NCBI RefSeq assembly: GCF_002234675.1
Contig: NC_019859.2
Location: 16,355,002 to 16,419,001, forward strand
Direction: 5' to 3'
DNA length: 64,000 nucleotides
From: Oryzias latipes
Lineage: Eukaryota > Chordata > Actinopteri > Beloniformes > Adrianichthyidae
The translations under genes were made by a program, and so were the position numbers. Below the pieces are notes generated by a model. That model ran no database searches, was not told the origin of the DNA, and worked only from the letters and a program-made list of their open reading frames with translations. Shown in pieces: positions 1-9,901 of the stretch (within the stretch, counting starts at the first letter, position 1; each line of letters starts with the position of its first letter).

Positions 1-84
1 TAAATTTGATTAACAGGTCAGTGCTGTAGTCCAATCTAGTTTTTAATACGTGAGGCTAATCAGCAAAGTTAAGCCATTAACTTT

Positions 85-315
85 TTGTACAGTTGCATTG
101 CCCACTCTCTGCTCCACTGTCTCCTGGTTCAAAATTCATCTGCTCGCCTGTTAACAGGGACCAAACGGTGGAAGCATATAACTTCAATATTATGCTTTCA
201 CTGGCCACCTGTGACTTTTAGAATCAAGATTTTACTTCTAGTTTTTAAATGTTTGAATGATCTGGCACCCCTGTATCTTTCTGATACCTGTCAAGTCCTA
301 AGATCTGAACATTAA
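85..315 (+). mobile_element. L2-type LINE fragment, C-terminal part of reverse transcriptase
   Basis: The translated stretch contains the post-RT motifs SSARLLTGTKRWKHIT and KILLLVFKCLNDLAPLYLSD. These match the end of teleost L2/CR1-group ORF2 proteins (QNAAARLL...HWLPV...[12 protein letters not shown]), and the same motifs are present in the better L2 copy at 51.1-52.0 kb. There is no real start codon (the frame opens at TTG) and the reading frame ends soon after. It is a short dead fragment without its 3' tail. Confidence 0.75.
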
Positions 316-350
316 ATGCTTTTAATGGTTCAAGCTGATGTATCAAGTTT

Positions 351-675
351 GTGCCCTTTTAAACATAAACAGTTCCTACAAATACAATAATTTGATACAC
401 TCTTTAATTTGAATTGAATGTCAATAATGAACCCTACAAAATACTTTTGGGACAAAGAAACCAGAGCGCCTGGAGAAATCCCACACATGCATCAGAAAAA
501 CATGCTAACTATACACAGAATGAGGCTATTTCAAGTTTTAAATGTGTTCTTTTTATTTTATTTATTTTAATTTTTTCAATGTGCTCATTTTAAATGCAAA
601 CAGTTCCTACCAATATACTAATTTAATACACTCTTTAATTCTAATTAATTGTCTAATACGAAAAACTCCTACAAA
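351..675 (+). repeat. Two diverged copies of a ~95-bp AT-rich sequence, 230 bp apart
   Basis: Positions 351-445 and 581-675 align through the shared core CAGTTCCTAC...ACTCTTTAATT...AATTG. The spacer (about 450-535) resembles the CCTGGAGAAA...AACATGC block found in many fish LINE 3' regions. No coding potential is seen between 316 and 701. Confidence 0.55.
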
Positions 676-701
676 AACTCCTACACATTAGCTAAACATG
701 G

Positions 702-1325
702 TTACTCTATTCTTCCGCACACATACTGTGAGGTTACAGGTCTCTTGTTTGTTTCAACTGTCAAATTCCTGTAAGTCTGTTCAGTTTTCTCTCGTTTGGC
801 CCTTTCTGCTTGCTTTATGCCATCCAAACGATTTCTCGCCATAGGATTATGGCGATCCAGTAGCGGTAGCGGGGGAGAGTGTGCTACCTGCCTACTTTTC
901 ACAAGGGACGTTTGGCGAGTGATGTGATGAGGGAGGGTTTCGCCATAGACGTCACAATACTCATGCGCCATGTCTAAGATCCTGCTACTTTTTGTTTCTT
1001 TTTGAGAAATCTTAGACAGCTTGAGTGTCTGACCTGTACTTAGGTCCATTTGTCTCCCTTTTGGAAGCTCATGTGGGTGAGGCTTTGCTTCCTTTAATTG
1101 AAACTGGCCTTCATTGTGCATTTCCTGAGCTTTCTCTTGTTTGCCCGTTTCTGCTTGCTTTATGCCAGCCAGAGGATTTCTCGCCATAGGTTTATGGCGA
1201 TCCAGTAGGGGTAGCGGGGGAGAGTGTGCTACCTGCCTACTTTTCACAAGGGACGTTTGGGGAGTGATGTAATGAGGGAGGGTTTCGCCATAGACGTCGC
1301 AATACTCTTGTGCCATGTCTAACAT
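702..1325 (-). CDS. Hypothetical 207-aa protein made of two ~115-aa repeats
   Basis: This is a complete open frame from ATG (1323-1325) to TAA (702-704); an in-frame TGA lies two codons upstream, so the start is well defined. Residues 1-67 and 116-182 are near-identical copies (core CDVYGETLPH, SLVKSRQVAHSPPLPLLDRH, GIKQAE), giving a 345-bp internal DNA period. The linker (70-115) is rich in K, E, Q and H. There is no signal peptide, membrane segment or Zn motif, and the protein is basic and hydrophilic. I do not recognise the family. A third, frameshifted copy of the repeat core lies at 9464-9573 next to a hAT remnant, so the module may be transposon-borne. An octamer/TATA-like promoter sits 45-75 bp upstream. 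It could be a real small gene or an ORF inside an uncharacterised repeat. Confidence 0.5.
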   Translation of the reverse strand: MLDMAQEYCDVYGETLPHYITPQTSLVKSRQVAHSPPLPLLDRHKPMARNPLAGIKQAETGKQEKAQEMHNEGQFQLKEAKPHPHELPKGRQMDLSTGQTLKLSKISQKETKSSRILDMAHEYCDVYGETLPHHITRQTSLVKSRQVAHSPPLPLLDRHNPMARNRLDGIKQAERAKREKTEQTYRNLTVETNKRPVTSQYVCGRIE

Positions 1326-1369
1326 GCCTCAGACCTTGGTTCTTGAAAAACACTGAGGAACATTTGGTG

Positions 1370-1399
1370 TATTTATAGATTTCTAAGTAGTATGCAAAT
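1370..1399 (-). promoter_or_regulatory. Octamer plus TATA-like core promoter for the 207-aa ORF
   Basis: Read on the minus strand, ATTTGCAT (1392-1399) is followed 13 nt later by CTATAAATA (1370-1378), then by the ATG at 1325. The order octamer, TATA and a short leader is classical for octamer-dependent pol II promoters. Spacing implies a start near 1340-1348. This is inferred from motifs only. Confidence 0.4.
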
Positions 1400-1430
1400 G
1401 ATGTAATTTAGTCAAATATGATATCAAATG

Positions 1431-1680
1431 ATGTCACAGGGTTGTATGTTGTGGTGCTGGGAACATCAAAACATGCAATTATGAAGTCACATGATGTCAC
1501 AGGGTTGTATGTTGTGGTGGTGGTAGTGACATCAAAACATGCGATTATGAAGTCACATGTCACAAGGTAGTGTGTGTTGATGTCACAATGTGAAATATGA
1601 CGATGTCATAGTGAGACGTGATGATATCATCATGATGTCACATGTGACATCATCATGATGATGACATGTGACCATAGACT
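1431..1680. repeat. Short tandem duplication followed by a TGACATCA/TCACATG-rich block
   Basis: A ~62-66-bp unit (GTCACAGGGTTGTATGTTGT...ACATCAAAACATGC) occurs twice (1431-1492 and 1493-1561). The block 1560-1680 is then packed with GATGTCA/TGACATC half-sites resembling CRE/ATF elements and holds a perfect 22-bp palindrome at 1632-1653. It lies upstream of the promoter at 1370-1399 (minus orientation) and could act as its enhancer, or be simple repeat decay. Confidence 0.5.
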
Positions 1681-1689
1681 CCATACAAA

Positions 1690-1860
1690 AAAGGATAAAA
1701 TCATAAAATCAAAAGGATTATGAATACATAAAATTCAATAGAAAAATACTAAATTGAACAAGCAATCTGACTAAGCTAAACTGGACAACCCTGCACTTAG
1801 ACCCCCTCTTCGCGGTAAGGAAAAACTCCTAAAAAATGGATTCCGGAAAAAACGAAGAAG
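1690..1860 (-). mobile_element. L2 LINE 3'-UTR fragment
   Basis: The reverse complement matches the 3' UTR of the L2 copy at about 52.63-52.79 kb, including the marker TCTAAG, the TTCC...AGTTTTTCCTTACCGCGAAG block, and TTTTCTATTGAA...ATTCATAATCCTTTTG. No coding part is present here. Confidence 0.8.
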
Positions 1861-2119
1861 CCTGACAATGACAGCCAACAAAGACAGGTGTGTTTGAGGT
1901 TGGATTGAAGAAATGCAGAACAGTGTCCCCCGAGGAATAAGGTTGGGAAACATTGCTTTAATGAAAAGCCAAACTTCACAACTATAAAAATAACATGTTT
2001 TCACTGTTGTTAAAACCACTCTCCACGTTTGTGGATCAATTTTAGATCAAAGATACTGTATTGGGGGTTGAGCTTTCAGTAAAATGATTGAAATCAAAGT
2101 CGAAATCAATCAACCAAGA

Positions 2120-2305
2120 TCAAGTTTTAGCAAATAACAGGATGTGCAGTTTTTGGTTGTTTCCTATGTTTTGGTTAATAAAGTGGTTTGAAAGCTGACT
2201 TTCCTGCATTTGGGTCTTTGGTGTTCCCAGTTAAATTACTTTCTGACCATGATGGACCCAACAGGACAAGCTGGATTTTTCTCTGCTATCCTGTTGTCTA
2301 CTTAA
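2120..2305 (+). mobile_element. Possible gypsy LTR end and gag start fragment
   Basis: AATAAAGTGGTTTG (near 2178) and GCATTTGGGTCTTTGGTGTTC are followed by ATGATGGACCCAACAGG. This order (end of LTR, short leader, gag starting M-D-P) is typical of teleost Ty3/gypsy elements. The frame closes after about 15 codons, and the sequence is cut at 2308 by a hAT terminus. The identification rests on pattern memory. Confidence 0.35.
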
Positions 2306-2307
2306 GG

Positions 2308-2987
2308 CAGGGATGTCAAAGTCAAATACACTGAGGGCCAAAAAAACAAATTGGCTATAAGCAGAGGGCCGGACTGGTTCAATGTTTATTAAAACATATT
2401 GAAATGGTTGCACGTAGCTTATTGAACCAAGACCTAACATAGTGTATCATTTAATGGTTAAATGAATAATCGGGAAAACATTTTTCAGCAGGCACACAGA
2501 CAAGAACAAACTGCCTTCAAAAAAAAATCACATGTCATGTATATTAAATGAATAAAGTAATATTTTCTTATGGCTCTGTCAGTAAGTTAAAGAGAAAACA
2601 TTTTCAACAGGCAAACAGCAAAAAAGCAATTTTCCTTCAAAAACAAAATATGTTCCTTATATCAAGATAAATGCATAAATGAAACTGCAAGCACTATAAA
2701 TATTACAAATATTATGCTGCTCTAATATCCTACCAATTATTGCTTCAAATAGTAAAATGAGAAAATATTGAATAAATCAAATCAGTTGTATTCTTTCTCA
2801 TGGCTCTTAACTGCAATTTCCCCTGAGTCCATTAATTGAAAAATAAATATAAATAAAATAAAATAAAATGCAAAAATATATGGCACACAGACAAAACAAT
2901 ACGTCCTTCAAAGAAAAATCACATTTCTTGTAGAAACAAATGTAAAAATTTAACTCAATTAAAAACTAAAAATACGTTAATGCTCTT
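2308..2987 (-). mobile_element. 3' part of a hAT element (non-coding, with terminal CAGGGATGTCAAA)
   Basis: CAGGGATGTCAAAG at 2308, followed by GAGGGCC...GAGGGCCGGAC, is the style of hAT termini in fish. It is joined in the pre-insertion state to the hAT coding remnant at 9179-9460: the 16-bp target duplication shows these were adjacent before the L1 landed. The interior is AT-rich with a twice-repeated GGCACACAGACAA...CCTTCAAA segment and no ORF. Confidence 0.5.
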
Positions 2988-3003
2988 TGATGCTCAATTG
3001 TCT
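2988..3003 (-). repeat. L1 target-site duplication, 3' copy
   Basis: TGATGCTCAATTGTCT is repeated exactly at 9163-9178. Here it directly abuts the poly-T run (3003-3022) that is the L1 poly-A tail on the minus strand. Confidence 0.85.
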
Positions 3004-3022
3004 TTTTTTTTTTTTTTTTTTT

Positions 3023-4889
3023 AACTTGTCCTGTCCAACAGCTAGGCAGGCAGATGAGAGCTGAGGGCCTCTTGTGTTGGACATATTTTACTTTAACAAG
3101 AGGGGTTATTAATCTTCAGACAAACCAAAGGTATGACTGAATAAACCCCTTTTGTAATTGAGGCCAAACTTTATTCATTTCAACCATGATTGAAAATCGT
3201 TGGTGTTGGACCGGACGGAAAAGGAAAGAAGGGAAGAAGAGGGAGGGATGTCAGAGGGGGGGGGGGTGATGGTGAGAGGGGGGGGGGGGGTAAGACCATG
3301 AAGCAGCATAGAGCAGACAGGTTTACTGGTTGTTTATCATTACGGTACAGTTCAAATGTAGTACAAAAAGGGCGGGGCCTGTTCACACACACTCAAATAT
3401 TATCAACACACCTGCTAGCTGCAAAAAATGTTCACATGTCAACATGTACACAAAACAGATAGTGTTCACGAACGCATACCTATGCCTTTAAACCAACTAG
3501 TGTGAGATCTTTCATTCATTCAATCATGCAAACTATAAGTGCAAAGGTAAGCTAACACCTGTGCTCAGGTGAGTGTTTATGTTCTTCTAAAATGGATGGT
3601 GGAATGTGAAAAGAAGGAGGAGGAGCGCCCAGCCACCCCCACACCCAGACCCCCGCTGCAGCAGCAGCGGCAGCCGGAATTCCCCCAACGCCACACGGGA
3701 ACAGGCAGGGAACAACCGCCCCCCGGGCGACCAAGACCGCCACCCAGGCCAGGGCCAGCAGGACCGCCGCGAGGCCCCCAGAGCCAGAGAGCAGGGAGGC
3801 GCGGAGGGAAAGAGAGCGCCGCCCCAGCCCAGCCAGGAAAGCACCCCCCCCGCCGCGCCGGAAGAGCCCAACGCAGGGCCCCACCGGAGAAGGACGCCCA
3901 CAGCCCCAGACGAGCACCCCACCACCACCCAGGAGTTCCGGGCATCCCCCCGCCCCAACCCCAGGTACGAGCCAGGACCCCCCAAGGGAGACCCGCTCCG
4001 CACTCCAGGCAGCCACCCACCCGGCCCGCGGTTGGTCCAGGGAGGAGCAAGGCAGGGGCCCGCCGCCCCCGCCCAGGAGGGGGGAACCCCGGGGAAAAAA
4101 GGGTGGCCCACAAGGGGTGTTATAAATATGGCCCGACCAGGCTCGGCCATGTTGGAAGTTTGGCGGGGCCCAGCACTCAGGGGCAAGGACCAGAATCCCC
4201 CCCCTGGGACACGAACACCCCCGGCTCAGGTGTAATATGAACTCCCCCACCGTGCGGAGAGAGCACCGCCGGGCCCAGGAAGCCGGCACCCAAGGGACAC
4301 GGCCGCCATCGCCAAGATGCCCGCACACCCCACCACGGAAGGGGTAGGGGACAGATGGACCCAGGTCCCACCTTCCTTGCAAAATGCGTGTGCGTGTATG
4401 TGTGTTTGAGAGGATGTGTGTGTGCATGTGTGTGTGTTTATGTTGGAATGTATATATTGAAGGAGGAGGGGTGTGTGTACTAAGGGGGGTGCAGTTAAAA
4501 TTGACGAGTAGGGCACTAAGGGGACATCTCCTGATTACTCACAGTGATGTCCCTCACCCTCCCCACCAAGGGGCCCTAGATGTCTAAGGTGCGGTTAAAA
4601 TTGGCGGGTAGGGTGCCAGGAGGACATCTGTTGCTTGCTTGCAGTGATATCCAAGCACCCCCCCTACCAAGGACCCTACATGTCTAAGGTGCAAATAAAA
4701 CCGAAAGAGGGGGGGGCCCACTCCATACGGCAACCATAGGAGGGGGGCCACAGCCAAGTAGCCCCCCCCCAAGGCGCATCGCAGGCTAGACCCCCCACCC
4801 CCTCACCCTAATATGAGGTTATATGAGGAAGGGGGTAAGTTGGGGACAGCTGGTAGACTGTCCCCAGGGGTCAAACAGCTGTCCCCCAG

Positions 4890-4922
<33 letters not shown>

Positions 4923-5648
4923 AGCAAAGGGGCCAGGGCCACCCAGCACAGGGGCCCCACCCCCGGAGCGCCGACACCCCAGGCCCGGCACCACCCACCC
5001 CACACAGAGAGAGAGGAGCCAGAAAGCGTCGCCCCCCCCGGAGCAAGCCCAGGCCCCCACCCCCAGACGCCGGCCCTAGAGGAGCTCTGGTCAGGCCTCG
5101 ACGGGACCAAGGAGGCCAACCGGCCGAGGCAACCACTGATTGCCTCAGCGGAGACCCCGACCCGCTAGCCCCCCCGACCCGTACCAATAATGCCCCCCCC
5201 CTTCCCCCCAGAACGCCCCCCCACAGGACAGGGCCGACAAGCCCCCCACCCCAGACCCCGCAGCCGAAGCGGGTGACACCCAGAGCGACCGGGGGCCCCG
5301 AGAGGGTTGTCCTGTCCCGTCCCAGAGCCCGAGAAGGGCTGATCCCAGCCCCAGGTGCAGATGGGCAGCCCATCCGGCGCCGCCGGGCCCCCCCCCCCCG
5401 AGCAGGGCCCCCCGCCAACACCCCCCAGCACAGGCAAAGGGACCACCCCCCCAAGCCAAGCCAGACCACCAACCCACCCCCCCACCACGCACCCCCACAC
5501 CCAAGCCCAGAGGACCACACAGCGCCCCAGCCCGCCCCACCCAGGCACCGGACCCGACCCCCGACCAACGGAGCCCCCACCGCCCCCGACCCCCACCCCA
5601 AACCACAGCAGAAGGGCAAGGAGCAGCGACGACCAAGCCCCCCACCCC
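3023..5648 (-). other. L1 3' UTR: 2.6 kb, extremely G-rich on the sense strand
   Basis: From 3600 to 5648 the plus strand is dominated by C runs (so G on the L1 sense strand), including 33 consecutive C at 4890-4922. Around 3260-3290 the asymmetry flips to G on the plus strand. Apparent long ORFs here are artefacts of composition. Sense-strand G runs are a known property of L1 3' UTRs and can form G-quadruplexes. A GT-rich stretch (4384-4440) and a 100-bp tandem duplication (4487-4690) are embedded. Confidence 0.8.
4487..4690. repeat. Two-copy 100-bp tandem repeat in the L1 3' UTR
   Basis: GGTGC(A/G)GTTAAAATT...GGACATCT...CAGTGAT(G/A)TCC...CCCTA starts at 4488 and 4588, and a third partial start (GGTGCAAATAAAA) at 4688. 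Confidence 0.8.
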
Positions 5649-6548
5649 CTAAGTCATGGAGTCAACCACAGGAGACCAGAGAGACTGAATTGTTTCAAAG
5701 TTACTTGAGCTTTGGGCTGACATTTTTTCCAAGCTGATATGATCAAACAGCAGATTTCTGTGTTGACTTATATTTATATTTTTCTTGTTTTTCCAATTTA
5801 TTAAAATAGTTTTTTTGGCAATACAAAGAGTTATGAAAATGATAGATGCTAATCCTTCTTCTATATCGATGGCACTCATGTCACCAAGCACACAAAGTGA
5901 CGGTGAGGCCGTGATTGAAACCTTAAGCCAGACTGATAAATCGGCACATGCCTGCTGCCAGAGAGCCTGGACAGGAGTGCAGAACCACAGTGCGTGCATG
6001 TAGCTGTCGGGTAGATTGTTATCACAGTGCTCGCAAATGTCTGAGTTACTGAGACCCATCTTGAACATCCTCTGTCCAGTGTAGTAAATTCTGTGAAGAG
6101 TTTTGAGATGGATTAGCTGCAGATTTGGACTTTTTGTCAGTTTAAAGGTGTTTAGACAGAGTTCTGACCAGAAGCTTTCATCTGTGCTGATGCTCAAATC
6201 TGCATCCCATTTTTTTGTTGGAAGGGCAATATTGTTATCTAAATTACATAAAAGTTTGTATATTTTGGAGAGAGTTCTATTCATTGAAAAATTAATCAGA
6301 GTGGTAACTACCTCTGGTAGCTTTAAATCGTCGTCTTTAAATTTATACTTTTTAGTAATACTTGATTTAAGTTGCTGATATTCCAAGAAGTTATTTATTC
6401 CATGTTTGTCTTGAAGTTCCTGGGGAGTTATGAATCTTCTATCAATAATTACGTGCTCTAGTTGTTTTATGCCCCCTGCTTGCCAAGCTGGGAAGTGAAT
6501 CATTTTTTTGTTAATAAGGATGTCCGGGTTGTTCCAGATGGGTGTCAT
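5649..6548 (-). pseudogene. L1 ORF2 C-terminal domain
   Basis: This 299-aa open stretch begins near PIWNNPDILINKKMIHFPAW, a block conserved after the RT in teleost L1 ORF2. It includes a Cys/His cluster, ICEHC...MHALWFC, which corresponds to the C-terminal zinc-knuckle-like region of L1 ORF2. The natural stop lies at about 5649. It is separated from the RT by a frameshift. Confidence 0.8.
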
Positions 6549-6657
6549 TTTGCACGGTTGAATTGATGATTTTGATTTTTTGAGAAATTCCCACCAGGCT
6601 ATTAAAGTGGCATTTATATTAATGCTTTTGAAACAATCCTGTTTTTTAACTGTTTGG

Positions 6658-8100
6658 CTAATAAATGGTAGCTGTGACAGGTTGATCTGAAGTTTTTAGA
6701 CTAATTCTTGCAGGTTTGTTGTTCCATAGAAAGCTTGATATGGATGAGTCTAATGTTTTGAACCATTTTAATGGCGGTTGTGTGGGAATCATTGAGAAGA
6801 GATAATTAACTTTGGGTAAGATTTTCATTTTAACCGTGGCTACCTTGCCCATAAGGGACAGAGGCAGGTTGGTCCAGCGTGTTAGATCGTCCTGTATGCT
6901 TTTCAGTAATGGGGTGTGGTTTAGCTGCACCAGTTCTGATAGTTTGGGGGAAAAGTAGATACCCAGATATTTGATATTTCCTGTTTTAACTAGAATTGGG
7001 AGTCTTTGTTCCATATTCCTGTTGAGTGGTAATAAAACAGACTTATTCCAATTAATGGAATAGTCTGATATGGAGGAGAATTCATTTATGATCATTGCTG
7101 TTTCATTTACAGAATGTAAATTCCTTAAAAACAGTAATATGTCATCCGCATAAAGACTAATTTTATGATGGCTGTGTTTGGTTTTTATTCCTATAATGCT
7201 CTCATTCTGTCTTATTGCTGCAGCTAAAGGCTCAATGAATATAGCAAAAAGAGAAGGAGAGAGTGGGCAGCCCTGTCTGGTTCCTCTTCCAAGAAAAAAC
7301 CCGTTTGAAGTCTGTTTATTAGTTCTAACTGATGCATTGGGGTTGTGATATAATATTTTGATCCAATTGATGAATGCTTCTCCAAAACCAAACTTATGGA
7401 GGGCAGCAATAAGGAACTTCCAATTTACTCTGTCAAAGGCTTTTTCAGCATCCAGCGATAGTACCGTCATTTCCTGGTTTTCAATGGTGGCAAAGTCTAT
7501 TATATTAACTAGTCTACGGACATTATCATCCGAGTGTCTGCCTTTGATGAATCCAGTTTGGTCGAAGTGAATTATGTGAGGAGTGATTTTTTCTATTCTC
7601 TGTGCTAGTGCTTTGCAGATAATTTTTACATCTGCATTGATTTAAGAAATAGGGCGATAGCTTGAAGGACAAGTGGGATCTTTGTCTGGTTTTAGAAGAA
7701 GAATTATGTTGGCTGAGTTCATGTTAGGTGGCATTGATTGGCTCTCATTAATAGATGTGACCGTTTTATAAAATGTTGGTGCCAGTTGTTCCCAGAATTC
7801 TTTATAAAACTCAGCAGGAAAGCCGTCAGGCCCTGGTGCTTTACCATTGGGCATAAGTAACAGAGCTTCATGAAGTTCAGACAGCGAGAGCGGGGAGTGT
7901 AAGTTTGTGATTTGATCCTCATTTAGCCTGGGTAGGTTTACATTATTAAGAAATGAGTCAATACTTTGCTCTGACGGATTGATCTGCGGTGTGTACAAGT
8001 TTTTATAAAAGTTTTCAAATGCGTTATTAATCTTGACCGGGTCATGAGTGACATTTCCTGTTTGGTCCGTGATAGAGGTGATTGTTGATTTTCTCTATTA
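6658..8100 (-). pseudogene. L1 ORF2 reverse transcriptase domain with nonsense and frameshift breaks
   Basis: Blocks in order: [80 protein letters not shown] and the catalytic YADD (codons at 7141-7152), then the L1-type thumb (KYLGIYFSP, LSLMGKVATVKM). A TAA at 7642-7644 interrupts the frame just after RPIS; reading continues in the same frame beyond it. A second break lies between 6660 and 6548, where the frame changes before the C-terminal part. The enzyme would copy L1 RNA at the nicked target. Confidence 0.9.
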
Positions 8101-9162
8101 ATTTTAAGCTGATTAGCCAGAAATTTGCCAGATTTATTAGAGTTTTCAAATCTTTCAAGTCGTAGCCTTTGTATTTGAAATTGTGTTCGTTTATTAATGA
8201 TGTCATATAACTTCAGCTTTAAATTTTTCAGATCTCCCAGAATGTGTTCCTGTGCAGAAGCGGCATAAGCAGTCTCCAGGGTTTTGATTTTATTTTCTAA
8301 TTCTAATAAATCTACTTTCTCTTTGCGTTTTTTATGCGTTGAATAAGAAATGATTTTCCCTCTCATGACTGCCTTTGCTGTTTCCCAAAGAATGCACGGT
8401 GGGATGTCTGGAGTATTGTTGAATTCTAAGAAGGTTGCCCACTCTTTTTTAAAGTATTCAAGAAATTCCTGGTCCTTTAACAGAGACGTATTAAACCTCC
8501 AGGTTGTACCAGAGGGTGTGGATTTTTCCCTAGAAATGTTTACAGAGACTGGTGCATGATCACTGATAATAATTGGATGGATATTGGAGCTTTGAATATT
8601 TTTTAAAAGAGAGTTACTGATTAATAAATAGTCTAAACGGGAGTGTGAGTGGTGAACTGGAGAGAAAAAGGTGAACCCTTTAGTGTTTGGGTGACATGAG
8701 CGCCACACGTCGCAGAGACCCAAATCATTCATGTACTGCTTTAGAATACTTGCAGACTGCCATGTACGCTGATTTGCTGCTGTGCTGAGTCTGTCAAGTT
8801 CAGGGTCCAAAACCAGGTTGACGTCTCCTCCTATAATGATTGTGGAGTCAGAGTGAACTGAGAGTGAGGTGAAGAATCTGTGAAAGAAGGAAGAGTCGTC
8901 AACATTAGGGCCATAAACACTCGCTATACAAAAGTCCTTATTCTGAATGGATATATTAATGATTACAAATCTGCCTTCTGGGTCAGTAACTGTATCCTTA
9001 TGAGTAAAATTAAGATTTTTATTAATTAAAACAGCAACTCCTCGTTGTTTGGAGTTGTAACTGGCAGAGTATATAACTGGAAATTGTAAGCAGCACATAA
9101 GGCGATTCAAAGAATTCGATAAATGGGTCTCCTGCAGTAGAGCTATATCTGCTTTTAGACCA
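8095..9162 (-). pseudogene. L1 ORF2 endonuclease (APE-type) domain, N-terminally truncated
   Basis: Translation begins at LKADIALLQETHLS and continues with RGVAVLIN, IASVYGPN, IIIGGDVNLV, RLDYLLISN and ISDHAPVSV. These are the conserved blocks of apurinic-type endonucleases of LINEs: the catalytic ETHL glutamate, the GD-N motif, and the SDH motif are all present. Upstream residues that normally start ORF2 are replaced by hAT-derived codons from the flank. After INRENQQS (about 8095) a single-base frameshift moves the frame to that of the RT segment. The domain would nick target DNA during target-primed reverse transcription, but this copy cannot be functional. Confidence 0.9.
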
Positions 9163-9178
9163 TGATGCTCAATTGTCT
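9163..9178 (-). repeat. L1 target-site duplication, 5' copy
   Basis: Exact 16-bp match to 2988-3003; marks the truncated 5' junction of the L1. Confidence 0.85.
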
Positions 9179-9460
9179 GAGGATGAGCCTGTACTTGGTG
9201 ATGTCTCATCTTTTGTGCAAGTTCAATGTTCGGGGTAAGGCTCTGAGCTGAGGAAATCCTCAGGATTGAGTGAAGGTGCTGATCAGTGAGACGGCTCCTG
9301 TGTGATGTTTTGTTTAGTTTCATCAAAGAGTCGTTCACACAGGTATGTGCCGCCAAACATAGAGAGCATCTGAGCAGATTGGATGCGCAGCTCGGCCATT
9401 GTGTCGGGGATGAATGATGAAGCCGAGGTCCGCTTGCTGCGCTGCAGTGAGTTTGCGGGT
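9179..9460 (-). pseudogene. hAT (GTF2IRD2/Charlie-like) transposase C-terminus remnant
   Basis: Minus-strand translation gives SFIPDTMAELRIQSAQML, SMFGGTYLCER and, after a one-base frameshift near 9335-9345, MKLNKTSHRSRLTDQHLHSI and LRISSAQSLTPNI. This is the conserved C-terminal dimerisation block (MFGSTYVCEQ...NKSR.RSRLTD.HL...LRI) of hAT transposases related to domesticated GTF2IRD2/ZBED-like proteins. Everything upstream is missing. The same block recurs in the relic at 12.5-13.0 kb. It was contiguous with 2308-2987 before the L1 insertion. Confidence 0.8.
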
Positions 9461-9463
9461 TAC

Positions 9464-9573
9464 GGATTATGGCGATTCAATAGGGGTAGTGGGGGGAGTG
9501 TGCTACCTGCCTACTTTTCACAAGGGACGTGTGGCAAGTGATGTGATGAGGGAGGGTTTCACCATAGACGTCT
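9464..9573 (-). repeat. Third copy of the repeat module found in the 207-aa ORF
   Basis: About 110 bp match the modules near 848-957 and 1190-1310. The minus strand would encode DVYGETLPHHIT...SLVKSRQVAHSP before a small frameshift. It directly abuts the hAT remnant. Confidence 0.8.
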
Positions 9574-9834
9574 ACAACACACCCAGTGCGTAGGTTTTTT
9601 TTGAGGTGGGGTTACTCATATTTGTTGGATGGAAATCCTGCCCACAATTAAATTGAGTTCATCCAATGAGTTATTTTTTTGAGTCTGTGAGGCCAGACAA
9701 AATGTATTAACTCCCTAATACATGCACATGGAAACTTGTAAAAGGCATAAGAAGACTGCAATCACTGTATAAATTCTCTAATTCAATTAAATATTTGTTT
9801 TTATTTAGCGCAAATTCGAACTACAGACGTCTCA

Positions 9835-9901
9835 ATGGGCTTCATGCCGGTAATAGTAAGGAAAACATACAATGAAAAAGGGATCATGAATACAAAGAAT
9901 G
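9835..9901 (-). mobile_element. L2 3'-UTR fragment, left part (split by the solo LTR)
   Basis: The reverse complement reads CTTTGTATTCATGATCCCTTT, as in the L2 3' UTR at 52.75 kb. The rest of the same UTR resumes at 11025 after the LTR, which shows nested insertion. Confidence 0.7.

Larger units (their letters stand above)
3004..9162 (-). mobile_element. 5'-truncated L1-like LINE (about 6.2 kb) with poly-A and 16-bp TSD
   Basis: On the minus strand the element runs from the endonuclease start (9162), through reverse transcriptase and the C-terminal domain, to a 2.6-kb G-rich 3' UTR and a 20-nt poly-A tail at 3003-3022. Identical 16-bp duplications flank it. It lacks ORF1 and the first residues of the endonuclease, so it was truncated at insertion. 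It interrupts a hAT transposase C-terminus. Domain style ([18 protein letters not shown]) places it in the L1/Tx1 group; teleost Swimmer-like L1 elements are plausible relatives. Confidence 0.9.

Noticed and set aside
1797-2019. Minus-strand ORFs of 60-82 aa
   Set aside because: They lie in an L2 3' UTR and its flank.
3552-5737. Long proline-, glycine- and arginine-rich ORFs on both strands
   Set aside because: They arise from the extreme C/G asymmetry of the L1 3' UTR, overlap in several frames and have no domain.
9179-9356. A 472-aa protein starting with KLNKTSHRSRLTD joined to an endonuclease
   Set aside because: The target duplication at 9163-9178 shows it is a hAT/L1 junction, not a natural fusion gene.
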